From Cutibacterium equinum (GTDB lineage: Bacteria > Actinomycetota > Actinomycetes > Propionibacteriales > Propionibacteriaceae), in assembly GCF_028021195.1 (NCBI RefSeq), contig NZ_CP115668.1, positions 1 through 64,000 on the forward strand: a stretch of DNA of 64,000 nt, in the 5' to 3' direction. Below are positions 8,230 through 16,358 of this stretch, piece after piece. Under the pieces are notes generated by a model. The model had not been told where the DNA came from, did not search any database, and saw only the letters and a program-made list of their open reading frames with translations. Position numbers and translations under genes: made by a program. The stretch's first letter is position 1; each line of letters begins with the position of its first letter.

Positions 8230-9121
8230 GTCCACCCTTGTGCTGGCCGCCATCTGCGGGGCCCTGCTGGCATCGGCGCCCCTGTTCGTCATTGCTGGGC
8301 GACGCGGTGCTCCCCTGAGGCTGTCTGACGCCTTGGCAGGGTTGTCCGGGCGCACCCGTCAAGACGTCGTCGATCCAGCCTTACCGGAGGGTCGATTGGA
8401 GAGGTGGGGGGCTCGGGCTGCGGCCCGGTGGCCTCTGCTGGTCAGCGAGAAGTCTCGTCGAACCCTCGCCCTGCAAGGCCGAACTCCCGGTGACGTAGTT
8501 GCAGAGAAGGCCGTCATGGCAGTGGGCGGAATGACGATCCCCATCCTGGCTCGAGTCGTGGCCGCGATATGGGGCGACACTCTCCCGGTGACTCCCGTCG
8601 GGCTGGCAGTCGTGCTGGCCGTTGTCGGATGGTTCCTCCCTGACATCCGGGTGAGGTCACGCTCCGAGTCAGTCCGTCAGGATGCTGCCGAAGCGGTACT
8701 GGTCTACATCGACCTCGTCACGCTGGCGAGACTGGCCAACCAGTCGGTGCCCCGGGCTCTCGTCGAGGCCGCGCACATGAGTGATCATCCTGTCCTGGCC
8801 CGGATCCGTACCACGTTGGAACGCTCCCGGTTGGAGCAGCAGTCGCCGTGGGCTGGTCTGGAACATCTGGCCGAGGACTTGGGGCTGCCAGAACTTGCGG
8901 AGCTCGTCGAGGTCCTTCGCCTCGACGATCAGGGCGCCTCCCTGGCCGCAACGTTGCGGGCACGTGTCAACGAGATGAGAGACGCCCATCTCAACCGGGA
9001 AAAGGTCGAAGCCCATGCGACGTCGGAATCCTTGACGATCTGGATGGTCATCCCGGTTCTCGTCCTGGGGCTGGTGCTCGTCACTCCGCCGCTTCTGATC
9101 ATGGCGGGGGTGGCGTCATGA
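8222..9121 (+). CDS. tadC: TadC-like pilus platform protein
   Basis: A 299-residue T2SSF-type membrane protein, partner of TadB. It has an N-terminal helix (TLVLAAICGALLASAPLFVIAG), a central pair (MTIPILARVVAAIWG and VGLAVVLAVVGWFLPDI), a cytoplasmic helical domain (AEAVLVYIDLVTLARLANQS ... EDLGLPELAELVEVLRLDDQG) and a C-terminal helix (IWMVIPVLVLGLVLVTPPLL). It overlaps tadB by eight bases, which suggests coupled translation of the two platform subunits. Confidence 0.88.
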   Translation: MIESTLVLAAICGALLASAPLFVIAGRRGAPLRLSDALAGLSGRTRQDVVDPALPEGRLERWGARAAARWPLLVSEKSRRTLALQGRTPGDVVAEKAVMAVGGMTIPILARVVAAIWGDTLPVTPVGLAVVLAVVGWFLPDIRVRSRSESVRQDAAEAVLVYIDLVTLARLANQSVPRALVEAAHMSDHPVLARIRTTLERSRLEQQSPWAGLEHLAEDLGLPELAELVEVLRLDDQGASLAATLRARVNEMRDAHLNREKVEAHATSESLTIWMVIPVLVLGLVLVTPPLLIMAGVAS

Positions 9122-9208
9122 TCACGCCCCGCACCGTTGAGACCCCGATTCACCGCGGGGCTTGTGACGTCACCGGAAAGGCCGGTGCGAATGACCAAGG
9201 AGGTCGCC

Positions 9209-9403
9209 ATGAAACATGTCAACACCCTCGCCTCGGTTGTCCTGCCGATGATGGCTGGCATCCCTCCTCTCGTCGAGAAGCACGACGAGAGGGGACTCAG
9301 CCAATCGACCGAGAACGCCATCCTGCTGGTGGGAGCCGTGTCCATTGCAACGGTGGTCGTCACCGTGATCAAGGGGTACGTGACGGCAAACCTGCCGAAG
9401 TGA
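9209..9403 (+). CDS. small Flp pilin-like protein (DUF4244-type)
   Basis: A 64-residue protein with a short basic leader, then ERGLSQSTENAILLVGAVSI and a single hydrophobic helix (about residues 39-57) ending in KGYVTANLPK. The position between tadC and tadE and the G-x5-E pattern before the helix fit a type IVb pilin or the DUF4244 pilin-like family of actinobacteria. The Glu lies one residue further from the Gly than in canonical Flp pilins. Start 9209 is chosen because AAGGAGG lies 6 bases upstream; ATG 9191 is in frame but has no ribosome site. It is probably the major structural subunit of the appendage. Confidence 0.75.
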   Translation: MKHVNTLASVVLPMMAGIPPLVEKHDERGLSQSTENAILLVGAVSIATVVVTVIKGYVTANLPK

Positions 9404-9777
9404 GGTCAAGGAAGGCCTACCGACGAGTTCGGGAGCGAGGCGTTTCCGAATCACTCCAGTGGTCGCTGGTGTGGCCGGTGGTCCTACTTGTGGTGGTCGG
9501 GGTCGTCCAGACCTCGGTCGTGCTGCAGGCCCGGGCCACGGCCACCGAGGCGGCTCGCGTGGCGGTTCGAGTGCAAGCCTTGCGTGGTTCCCATCCCGGA
9601 GACGGCGAAGCCGCCGCTCGTGACGTCGCCCAGAGCTCCAAACTGGCCGACGTCACAGTACGGGTCCGGACCACGGACTCCCTGGTACGGGTGGACGTCG
9701 AGGGCAAGGCGTCAACCCTGTTTGGGGCCGTCATCCCAGTCAAAGGTCACGCCGTCGCTGTTGAGGAGGGGACATGA
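9400..9777 (+). CDS. TadE-like minor pseudopilin
   Basis: About 125 residues starting at GTG 9400, which overlaps the stop of the pilin gene as GTGA. After a basic start comes ERGVSESLQWSLVWPVVLL, a TadE-type N-terminal helix, then a periplasmic domain with AARDVAQSSKL and VRVDVEGKA. The small-residue and Glu pattern before the helix is consistent with prepilin-type processing. TadE-like proteins are minor pilus subunits or assembly factors. Confidence 0.75.
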   Translation: MRSRKAYRRVRERGVSESLQWSLVWPVVLLVVVGVVQTSVVLQARATATEAARVAVRVQALRGSHPGDGEAAARDVAQSSKLADVTVRVRTTDSLVRVDVEGKASTLFGAVIPVKGHAVAVEEGT

Positions 9778-10211
9778 TTGGCCGTGGACGATTACGGGGA
9801 CATCAACGTGGGGCAGTCGCGGTCGAGGCTGCGCTCATCCTGCCCAGTCTCCTCATGATCGCTGCAGTGACAGCCGGGGGTTGGCGGCTGTCCGAGGTGC
9901 GGGCCGACGCCCAGTCGGCTGCCGAGGCAGCAGCTCGCGCTGGATCAGTCGCCGCCACGGTTGACGAAGGCCATACGGTGGGCCAACACGTCGCCGAGAC
10001 CGAACTGGCCGGTACCCGATGCAGCGACCCCGCCGTCACCATCGATTCATCGGCCCTCGCCACGCCAGTGGGGTCCACGGGAGTCACCTCCGCCCGGGTG
10101 AGATGCACTGTCCGGCTCGCTGACCTTCTCGTCCCGGGGATACCGGGAGCCCTCCACGTCGAGTCGACGGCCCATTCCACCGTCGACAGTCATCGGGAGC
10201 GACACACATGA
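9774..10211 (+). CDS. TadE/TadG-like pseudopilin
   Basis: A 145-residue protein whose N-terminus HQRGAVAVEAALILPSLLM is the classic TadE/G signature: Gly followed by a Glu at +5 and a long helix. The rest is extracytoplasmic, including ADAQSAAEAAARAGS, a common alpha-helical stretch in these proteins, and two cysteines that could bridge (GTRCSDP and SARVRCTV). It overlaps the previous gene with ATGA and the next with ATGA. Role: minor pilin or assembly protein of the Tad machine. Confidence 0.82.
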   Translation: MIGRGRLRGHQRGAVAVEAALILPSLLMIAAVTAGGWRLSEVRADAQSAAEAAARAGSVAATVDEGHTVGQHVAETELAGTRCSDPAVTIDSSALATPVGSTGVTSARVRCTVRLADLLVPGIPGALHVESTAHSTVDSHRERHT

Positions 10212-12979
10212 ACATCACGTCCTTACGTGCTCGAATGCGCGGTCTCGCGGCATTCGTGGCCCTCATAGTCCTTGTTTTCGGTTCCCCGGCTGCCCTCGTG
10301 GCGTGGGGACGCCTCGACGCGACCACCATGGTGCGTCCGTCAGGGTGGCTCACCCCTGATGACGGGACGATCTTCCTGGGAATTGCCACCATCATCGGCT
10401 GGCTGGCATGGGCAGTCTTCACCGTCTGCGTGGTCGCTGAGGTCGTTGGGTTGGCGACCAGTCAGCGTCACCACATCACACTTCCGGCACTCAGCACAGT
10501 TCAGGGCATCGCCGCAGGACTACTCGTGGCGAGCCTGACAGTACTGTCCCCTTTGACGCGCTCGACCGTTCCTGCCACCCCGGTGCCCATCGTGGCGACG
10601 GCTACCGCAGCTCCCCAGCCCGAAGAGGAGGTGCCCGCGAGTACCGAGGTCCAGTCTGCCCCTGACGAGGATGCCATGACCGTCACCGTCGGCCCCCATG
10701 ACGACCTGTGGACGATAGCCGAAACCTGGTACGGTGACGGCACTTCGTGGCGGCGTATCGCGGCCGCCAATCCCGGGATCGACGTCGAACACCTGGCCGT
10801 CGGTCAGGAACTTGCTCTGCCGGGAGCCACCATTACTGTCCCCAGCGGGCACACGGGTGCTGGCCGTGGCCTCGACACTGACGAGGTCGGTCGGCTCACC
10901 CCGCCCGGTCATGGCCGCGAGATCAGAACCATCACCGTTGAGGAGGGGGACACCCTCAGCGGTCTGGCACAAACCTGGCTCGGCGATGCGTCAGCCTGGC
11001 CGACCCTGTGGCATCTCAACGAGGGAATCATCACCGACCCCGACCACATCGAGCCCGGCTGGCAGCTCGTCGTGTCCGGCCCCGACTCGGAATCGGCCAC
11101 CTCGGCCTCGACGCCCGACATGGACGACGCTGCCACTATCACGCCGCAGAAGGCCGTGGCCGACCATGTCGACGAGACAGCCGATGTGGACACGGCTCCC
11201 AGTGCGCTGCAACCAGAGGCGCCTGACGCAGAGGCCAACACCCCTCAACCCGAGGAGGCGATGGCCTCCGCCGGGGTCGGTCACGACCCTGCCGAGATCC
11301 TTCGTACGGGTTTGGCGGGTTTGAGCCTGTTCCTAGCCGGTGGCCTCGCCGGAACGGTCACGGCTCGACGTCACCAGCAACTGTTCACCCGCCCGGTGGG
11401 GCGACGAATTCCTCCGGTGTCCGGACCCCCACGTCGCGCCAAGCAGATGCTCGACACTGCGGCCGATCACGGGGAACAGTCACCATCACGCAAGGACGAT
11501 ACCGTCAGCACGGAACCAGTCAGTGCCGACACCTTGACGCCCACGACCGTCGTCCTGGGCACCACCGACCCACACACCCCCGTCCTGTTGGATCTTGCCG
11601 ATGCCGGTGGTCTGTTGGGGATTGACGCCTCCGAGACGATGGCCTCCGCGATGGTGGCATCGATCAGCTTGTCCCTTGTCGCGGCACCGTGGTCTGGCGG
11701 AATCGACATCGTCGCCGTCGGTGACGACCTCGCGTGGTTGGCACGGACCGGAAGTGACGACGTGCAATGTGCTGACGCCGACGAAGTCGTCGAGGGTCTG
11801 GCAGATCTGGCTGACGGTTACACTGGTCAGCACCCGTCGATCACCAGGGTCGTGGTGTCCTCTCATCAGCTCGACCTTCCAGACCCGTCATCCGTGGCTG
11901 CGGCGGGAATCGTCGTCGTCATGCCAAGCACACGTGGCCGGACGGTCGTCGTCACCGATTCTGATCATGCCGAGTTGGACGGTGAGGCGTTCACACCCCA
12001 GATCGTCACCGCACCGATGCGCCGTGCCGTCGTCGAGCTGCTCGAAACTACCGCTCGCACGGACACCGAGCCGGCTCCCTGGTGGGAGCCGCGGCGAGGG
12101 GAGGAGGCCTCCAGCCCTCCGACGAGGGTGACCCAGCCCTGCGCTGTACTGCCGCCCAGTGATGCCCATACGACCGTCGAGGAGGACCACGTGCTCACGC
12201 CAACTGCACCCAGTGATGTCGCCCAGTTGCCCGTCCCTGTCGGCGCGACGCCTTCCCCCGTCCTGCGCATCCTTGGTCCAGTTGACCTCGTGGGAGCTCG
12301 AGGGAATCCGCCGACCAAGGCCAGACGGCAGTGCCTCGAGTACTGCGCCTGGTTGCTGCGCCATCCGGGCGCGCGGTCGGTGCAGATGGCTGACGCTCTC
12401 ATGGTCGCTGAGCCGACCCGACGGTCCAATGTCTCCCGTCTGCGGCGGTGGCTGGGCACCGACGATGACGGTCGTGCCTACCTGCCCGAGGGGTATGACG
12501 GTTGCCTGCGTCTGGCAGAGGTCGTCAGCAGCGACTGGGAACGCCTTGAACTGCTCGTTGCGGGAGGGGTTTCGACGGCCCCGCTGGCCAATCTCGTCGC
12601 GGCCCTGGACCTCGTTCGCGGTGCCCCGTTGGCGGATGCTGCTCCCGGTCAGTGGCACTGGGCCGAGGAATGGCGCATCGACATGATCCAGATGATTCGC
12701 GACATCGGCGTCGAGGTGGCCCGTCGAGCCATGGAGACCCGTGACGTCGAGCTGGCATCCCGGGCTCTGGCACGCGCCACCGTAGCCTGCCCTGAGGACG
12801 AAGTGCTGTTGGTGGCGCGCATCAAGCTCGCTGATGAACTCGACGATCGGGGCGAGGTCGAACGGTTGGTCTATGTGCTGTCGCGTCAGGCTCGACGTCT
12901 CGGGGTTGATCTGTCAGAGGAGACCATCTCGGTTCTGCAGGAGGTGATGGAAGGCCACGTACGGGCCCGGGTGGTGTGA
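10208..12979 (+). CDS. large LysM and BTAD domain membrane protein of the Tad locus
   Basis: A 923-residue membrane protein. Residues about 10-120 hold three hydrophobic helices. Two LysM peptidoglycan-binding modules follow: DDLWTIAETWYGDGTSWRRI near 163-206 and GDTLSGLAQTWLGDASAWPT near 246-291. A fourth helix (about 364-385, AGLSLFLAGGLAGTVTA) leads to a cytoplasmic part ending in a BTAD-like transcriptional activator domain from about residue 685 (LRILGPVDLVGARGN, winged helix, then TPR-like helices). Similar proteins occur in actinobacterial Tad loci; a wall-sensing scaffold is plausible but not shown. It is the last gene of the operon and starts in the stop of the pseudopilin gene. Confidence 0.82.
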   Translation: MNITSLRARMRGLAAFVALIVLVFGSPAALVAWGRLDATTMVRPSGWLTPDDGTIFLGIATIIGWLAWAVFTVCVVAEVVGLATSQRHHITLPALSTVQGIAAGLLVASLTVLSPLTRSTVPATPVPIVATATAAPQPEEEVPASTEVQSAPDEDAMTVTVGPHDDLWTIAETWYGDGTSWRRIAAANPGIDVEHLAVGQELALPGATITVPSGHTGAGRGLDTDEVGRLTPPGHGREIRTITVEEGDTLSGLAQTWLGDASAWPTLWHLNEGIITDPDHIEPGWQLVVSGPDSESATSASTPDMDDAATITPQKAVADHVDETADVDTAPSALQPEAPDAEANTPQPEEAMASAGVGHDPAEILRTGLAGLSLFLAGGLAGTVTARRHQQLFTRPVGRRIPPVSGPPRRAKQMLDTAADHGEQSPSRKDDTVSTEPVSADTLTPTTVVLGTTDPHTPVLLDLADAGGLLGIDASETMASAMVASISLSLVAAPWSGGIDIVAVGDDLAWLARTGSDDVQCADADEVVEGLADLADGYTGQHPSITRVVVSSHQLDLPDPSSVAAAGIVVVMPSTRGRTVVVTDSDHAELDGEAFTPQIVTAPMRRAVVELLETTARTDTEPAPWWEPRRGEEASSPPTRVTQPCAVLPPSDAHTTVEEDHVLTPTAPSDVAQLPVPVGATPSPVLRILGPVDLVGARGNPPTKARRQCLEYCAWLLRHPGARSVQMADALMVAEPTRRSNVSRLRRWLGTDDDGRAYLPEGYDGCLRLAEVVSSDWERLELLVAGGVSTAPLANLVAALDLVRGAPLADAAPGQWHWAEEWRIDMIQMIRDIGVEVARRAMETRDVELASRALARATVACPEDEVLLVARIKLADELDDRGEVERLVYVLSRQARRLGVDLSEETISVLQEVMEGHVRARVV

Positions 12980-12986
12980 GTGCCGG

Positions 12987-14330
12987 TCACTCCTGTGGGC
13001 TTCCGGTGGGGAGCCCTCCCATGGCACTGCCCTTGTTGAACACATCGTCACCCTGTGCGCGGGTGGCCAAGGCGAAGATCCCGGCCACCACCAGGTAGGC
13101 CAGCGCCAGGCCGATCATGTGCGGGCCAGACAGCCCGTGCACCGGCAGCACGAGGGCCGCCAAGGCTGACCCGCCCACGAACAACGCGTTGTAAACCATG
13201 TCGTAGGCGATGAAAACTCGGCCCTTGTAACCGTCAGAAATGTGGGCCTGGCAGATGGTGTCGGCCCCAGCTTTCAGGGACTGGGAGAACAGGCCGATGA
13301 AGAAGCCGGCGACCAGCGGACCCCAGCGATTCGGGATGGCTCCGGGGAAGGCTTGGATGACGGCGGTCGCGACCAGCAAGCTGATGAGGGCCTTCCTCAT
13401 GCCCAGCCCGTGTACCAGTAGCGGCATGAATGCGGCCGACAGCACGAAGCCAGCGCCCACTGCCACCGCCCAGACCGTCATGTCAGCCATCGCCCCGTTG
13501 ATGTCGGACTGAACATGGAACCGGTTGCGGTAACCCAGGATCATTGCCACCGAATAGACGCCGAAGAGTGCCCGCTGGGCGCCGATGAGGGTGAGGGAAT
13601 GACCTACCAGGGGCACCTTTCGCAGGTAACGGAAACCGTCGACGACGTCTCCGGCGACAGTACGCATCGTTTGGGAACGGTCCACCAATGGCGGCCCGAG
13701 TTCACGGCGCGAGAATTGCAGACCGAGCGCCACCGAGATCGCGAAGAGCACCGCCGAGATACAGAAGATGATCGTGTCAGCGTGGTGAACCGGCATGTAG
13801 TGTCCGGCAATCATGCGGACGGCGGTCGCGACGACGGCACCGATCATGACCCCCAGAGGGCCGATCGTCGGCATGATCGAGGAGGCGGTGAGGTAGTCGC
13901 GCTTGTCGATGGTGTACTCTAGGCCCGCCACCAATGCCGTGAGAAGGAAGCGGTTGAGGCTCATCGCAATGAGCAGCCCGATGAGTAGGGCCACGTGAGA
14001 CGGCTTGTCGGGGGCACCATCCCAGACGAGTATTCCCAGCACGATTGCGATGAGACAGCGCAGACCGTCGGTGTAGACGAGGATGCGTTGACGTGACCAT
14101 CGGTCGAGAACAACAGAGATGAAGGGCCCGATGATGCTGAAGGGCAGCAAGGTGATGGCCAGAACCATCGCGATCGACCAGGCGTCAGGCTGCTGCTCGG
14201 GAGACAGCAGCACATAGGAGGCCATCCCCACCTGCAGGGTGCCATCGGCCGCCTGAGTGGCTACGCGAACTCCGAGAATCTTCCGGAAATCGTGACGTCG
14301 CCAGAGGTGGCGCAGGTTCTGCCAGAACAC
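12987..14330 (-). CDS. MFS family transporter
   Basis: A 447-residue major facilitator with about 12 hydrophobic segments. The loop after helix 2 reads DRWSRQRILVYTD, a variant of the MFS motif A, and the central loop contains RRELGPPLVDRSQTM. The layout resembles MFS_3-type exporters (for example EntS-like), but the substrate cannot be read. It is convergent with the LysM-BTAD gene (7 bases between stops) and divergent from fhs, sharing a 216-bp intergenic region. Confidence 0.85.
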   Translation of the reverse strand: MFWQNLRHLWRRHDFRKILGVRVATQAADGTLQVGMASYVLLSPEQQPDAWSIAMVLAITLLPFSIIGPFISVVLDRWSRQRILVYTDGLRCLIAIVLGILVWDGAPDKPSHVALLIGLLIAMSLNRFLLTALVAGLEYTIDKRDYLTASSIMPTIGPLGVMIGAVVATAVRMIAGHYMPVHHADTIIFCISAVLFAISVALGLQFSRRELGPPLVDRSQTMRTVAGDVVDGFRYLRKVPLVGHSLTLIGAQRALFGVYSVAMILGYRNRFHVQSDINGAMADMTVWAVAVGAGFVLSAAFMPLLVHGLGMRKALISLLVATAVIQAFPGAIPNRWGPLVAGFFIGLFSQSLKAGADTICQAHISDGYKGRVFIAYDMVYNALFVGGSALAALVLPVHGLSGPHMIGLALAYLVVAGIFALATRAQGDDVFNKGSAMGGLPTGSPQE

Positions 14331-14546
14331 ATGGTCTCCTTCGGGGGCCGGCCTGTCTCGATCCTAGAGGGTCGGGTGACAAGACTTTGAATGCATCTGT
14401 CGCGGCCCTGGCGTCCATGGCCGGTGCGGGGCCGCCGAAACGAGCCACCGGGAGGTGCCCGGGTGGCACAGTGCTTCCCTCAAGACAGTGCTTTCCGTAA
14501 GCGGGTGCGAAGAACCTGACAACGCGCCATGATGGGAGCCATGACG
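14331..14546 (+). promoter_or_regulatory. leader of formate-tetrahydrofolate ligase, possible ZTP (pfl)-like element
   Basis: The 216-bp gap between the divergent MFS and fhs genes contains GAGGGTCGGGTGAC (14368-14381) and a GC hairpin CCACCGGGAGGTGCCCGGGTGG (main stem 14444-14467). The strings GGGTCG..GAC and CCACCGGGAG recall conserved parts of the pfl/ZTP riboswitch, which often precedes fhs in actinobacteria. The 3' conserved block is only loosely matched, so this is a suggestion. The promoters of both genes should also lie here. Confidence 0.3.
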
Positions 14547-16238
14547 ATGAAGTCGGATCTGGAAATCGCTCGTGAAGCCCACCTTGACCCCATCGAGAAG
14601 GTGGCGGCCCGGGCCGGCATCGATGAGACCTACCTCGAGCCCTACGGGCGCGACGTCGCCAAGGTTGATCTTGAGGTCATCAAGCACAACAGGGACCGTC
14701 CGCGCGGTAAATACGTCGTCGTCACGGCCATCACCCCTACCCCCCTCGGTGAAGGCAAGACGACCACCGCCGTTGGCCTGGCCCAGGGCTTGGAGAGGAT
14801 TGGCAAACGCAGCGTGCTCGCCCTGCGCCAGCCCTCCATGGGCCCGACTTTCGGCATCAAGGGCGGTGCCGCTGGGGCCGGGTATTCCCAGGTGTTGCCG
14901 ATGGAGAAGCTCAACCTGCATCTGACCGGTGATTTCCACGCCATCGGTGCGGCCCACAACCTGCTGGCCGCCATGATCGACAACCATCTGCACCACGGCA
15001 ACGAGCTCGACATCGAGCCTCACTCCATCTCGTGGCGCCGCGTCGTCGACATCAATGATCGTGCCCTGCGCAACACTATCGTCGGCCTCGGGTCGCGGAT
15101 CGATGGCGTGCCCCGTCAGAGCGGATTCGACATCACAGCTGCCAGTGAGGTGGGCGTCATCCTGGCCCTGGCCACCTCGCTGGCAGACCTGCGGGCCCGA
15201 CTGGGACGCATCGTCATCGGCTACAACCGCTCCAAGGAGCCGGTCACCGCCGAGGATTTGCACGCTGCCGGATCCATGGCCGTCATCCTCAAGGACGCCA
15301 TCAAGCCGAACCTGCTGCAGACCACCGAGAACAGCCCGGTCCTCGTCCACGCCGGCCCCTTCGGCAACATCGCCACGGGTAACTCCTCGGTGATCGCCGA
15401 CCGGGTTGGTATTGGTTGTGGCGACTACCTGCTGACGGAGGCCGGATTCGGTGCCGACATGGGCGCCGAGCGGTTCTTCAACATCAAGTGTCGTGTCGGT
15501 GGTATGCGTCCGGACGCCGCCGTCCTCGTCGTCACCGTGCGTGCCCTCAAGACCCACGCCGGTCGCTACAAGGTCGTCCCCGGAAAGTCACTGCCCCAGG
15601 CCATGCTCGAGGACAATCCTGACGACGTCCTTGCCGGTGCCGACAATCTGCGCAAGCACATCGAGATCGTTCGCGATTTTGGTGTCTCCCCGGTGGTGGC
15701 CCTCAACGTCTTCCCGACCGACCATCCCGACGAGATCGACGCCGTGCGCAAGGTCGCAGAGGTCGCCGGGGCCCACTTCGCCGCCTCGACCCACGTCGTC
15801 GACGGTGGCGACGGTGCCGTCGACCTGGCCCGCGCGGTCGTGGCAGCCTGCGACCAGAACACCGACTTCCGCTACACCTACGATCTCGAGGACTCCTTGG
15901 TTGACAAGCTCACCAAGGTGGCCACCAAGGTCTACGGGGCTGACGGGGTCGACATCGCCCCGGCGGCAGCCAAGGAACTGGCCCACTTCGAGGATCTCGG
16001 ATACGGAAACTTCCCCGTTGTCATCGCCAAGACCCACCTGTCCCTGTCCCACGATCCGTCCCTCAAGGGAGCACCGACCGGGTGGCGTCTGCCCGTCCGC
16101 GAGGTGAGGGCCGCTGTGGGAGCCGGGTACATCTATGCGATCTGTGGCGACATGCGAACCATGCCGGGCCTGGGCCTTCACCCGGCGGCCGAGCGCATCG
16201 ACATCGACGACAATGGCGAAACCATCGGACTGTTCTGA
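14547..16238 (+). CDS. fhs: formate--tetrahydrofolate ligase
   Basis: A 563-residue enzyme that makes 10-formyl-THF from formate, THF and ATP, feeding purine and fMet synthesis. It has the N-terminal MKSDLEIAREAHLDPI, the ATP-binding loop TPTPLGEGKTTTAVGL, RQPSMGPTFGIKGGAAGAGY, and the folate-site region EAGFGADMGAERFFNIKCR, then ALNVFPTDHPDE near the centre and GDMRTMPGLG near the C-terminus. Length is as expected. ATG 14547 fits the family N-terminus and lies 8 bases after GGGAG; ATGs at 14529, 14532 and 14541 are alternatives. A terminator follows directly. Confidence 0.95.
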   Translation: MKSDLEIAREAHLDPIEKVAARAGIDETYLEPYGRDVAKVDLEVIKHNRDRPRGKYVVVTAITPTPLGEGKTTTAVGLAQGLERIGKRSVLALRQPSMGPTFGIKGGAAGAGYSQVLPMEKLNLHLTGDFHAIGAAHNLLAAMIDNHLHHGNELDIEPHSISWRRVVDINDRALRNTIVGLGSRIDGVPRQSGFDITAASEVGVILALATSLADLRARLGRIVIGYNRSKEPVTAEDLHAAGSMAVILKDAIKPNLLQTTENSPVLVHAGPFGNIATGNSSVIADRVGIGCGDYLLTEAGFGADMGAERFFNIKCRVGGMRPDAAVLVVTVRALKTHAGRYKVVPGKSLPQAMLEDNPDDVLAGADNLRKHIEIVRDFGVSPVVALNVFPTDHPDEIDAVRKVAEVAGAHFAASTHVVDGGDGAVDLARAVVAACDQNTDFRYTYDLEDSLVDKLTKVATKVYGADGVDIAPAAAKELAHFEDLGYGNFPVVIAKTHLSLSHDPSLKGAPTGWRLPVREVRAAVGAGYIYAICGDMRTMPGLGLHPAAERIDIDDNGETIGLF

Positions 16239-16248
16239 TCACGTGTGA

Positions 16249-16276
16249 GGGGCCGCGGACATCGTTCCGCGGCCCC
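16249..16276 (+). terminator. terminator downstream of fhs
   Basis: A perfect 11-bp stem GGGGCCGCGGA/TCCGCGGCCCC (16249-16259 with 16266-16276) around a 6-nt loop, starting ten bases after the fhs stop. Confidence 0.75.
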
Positions 16277-16337
16277 GCTGCGCGTCGTGCGTGACCCCGC
16301 AGCGTCGTGGTTCCGCTGCGTGTCGTGCTTGTGTCGT

Positions 16338-16355
16338 GGTCCCAGTGCCGGGACC
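16338..16355 (-). terminator. short hairpin downstream of the sulfatase gene
   Basis: GGTCCC (16338-16343) pairs with GGGACC (16350-16355) three bases past the sulfatase stop on the minus strand. The 6-bp stem is short, so it is a weak terminator candidate that ends the sugar/sulfatase operon. Between it and the fhs terminator lie imperfect repeats of CCGCTGCGYGTCGTGC. Confidence 0.4.
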
Positions 16356-16358
16356 GAC

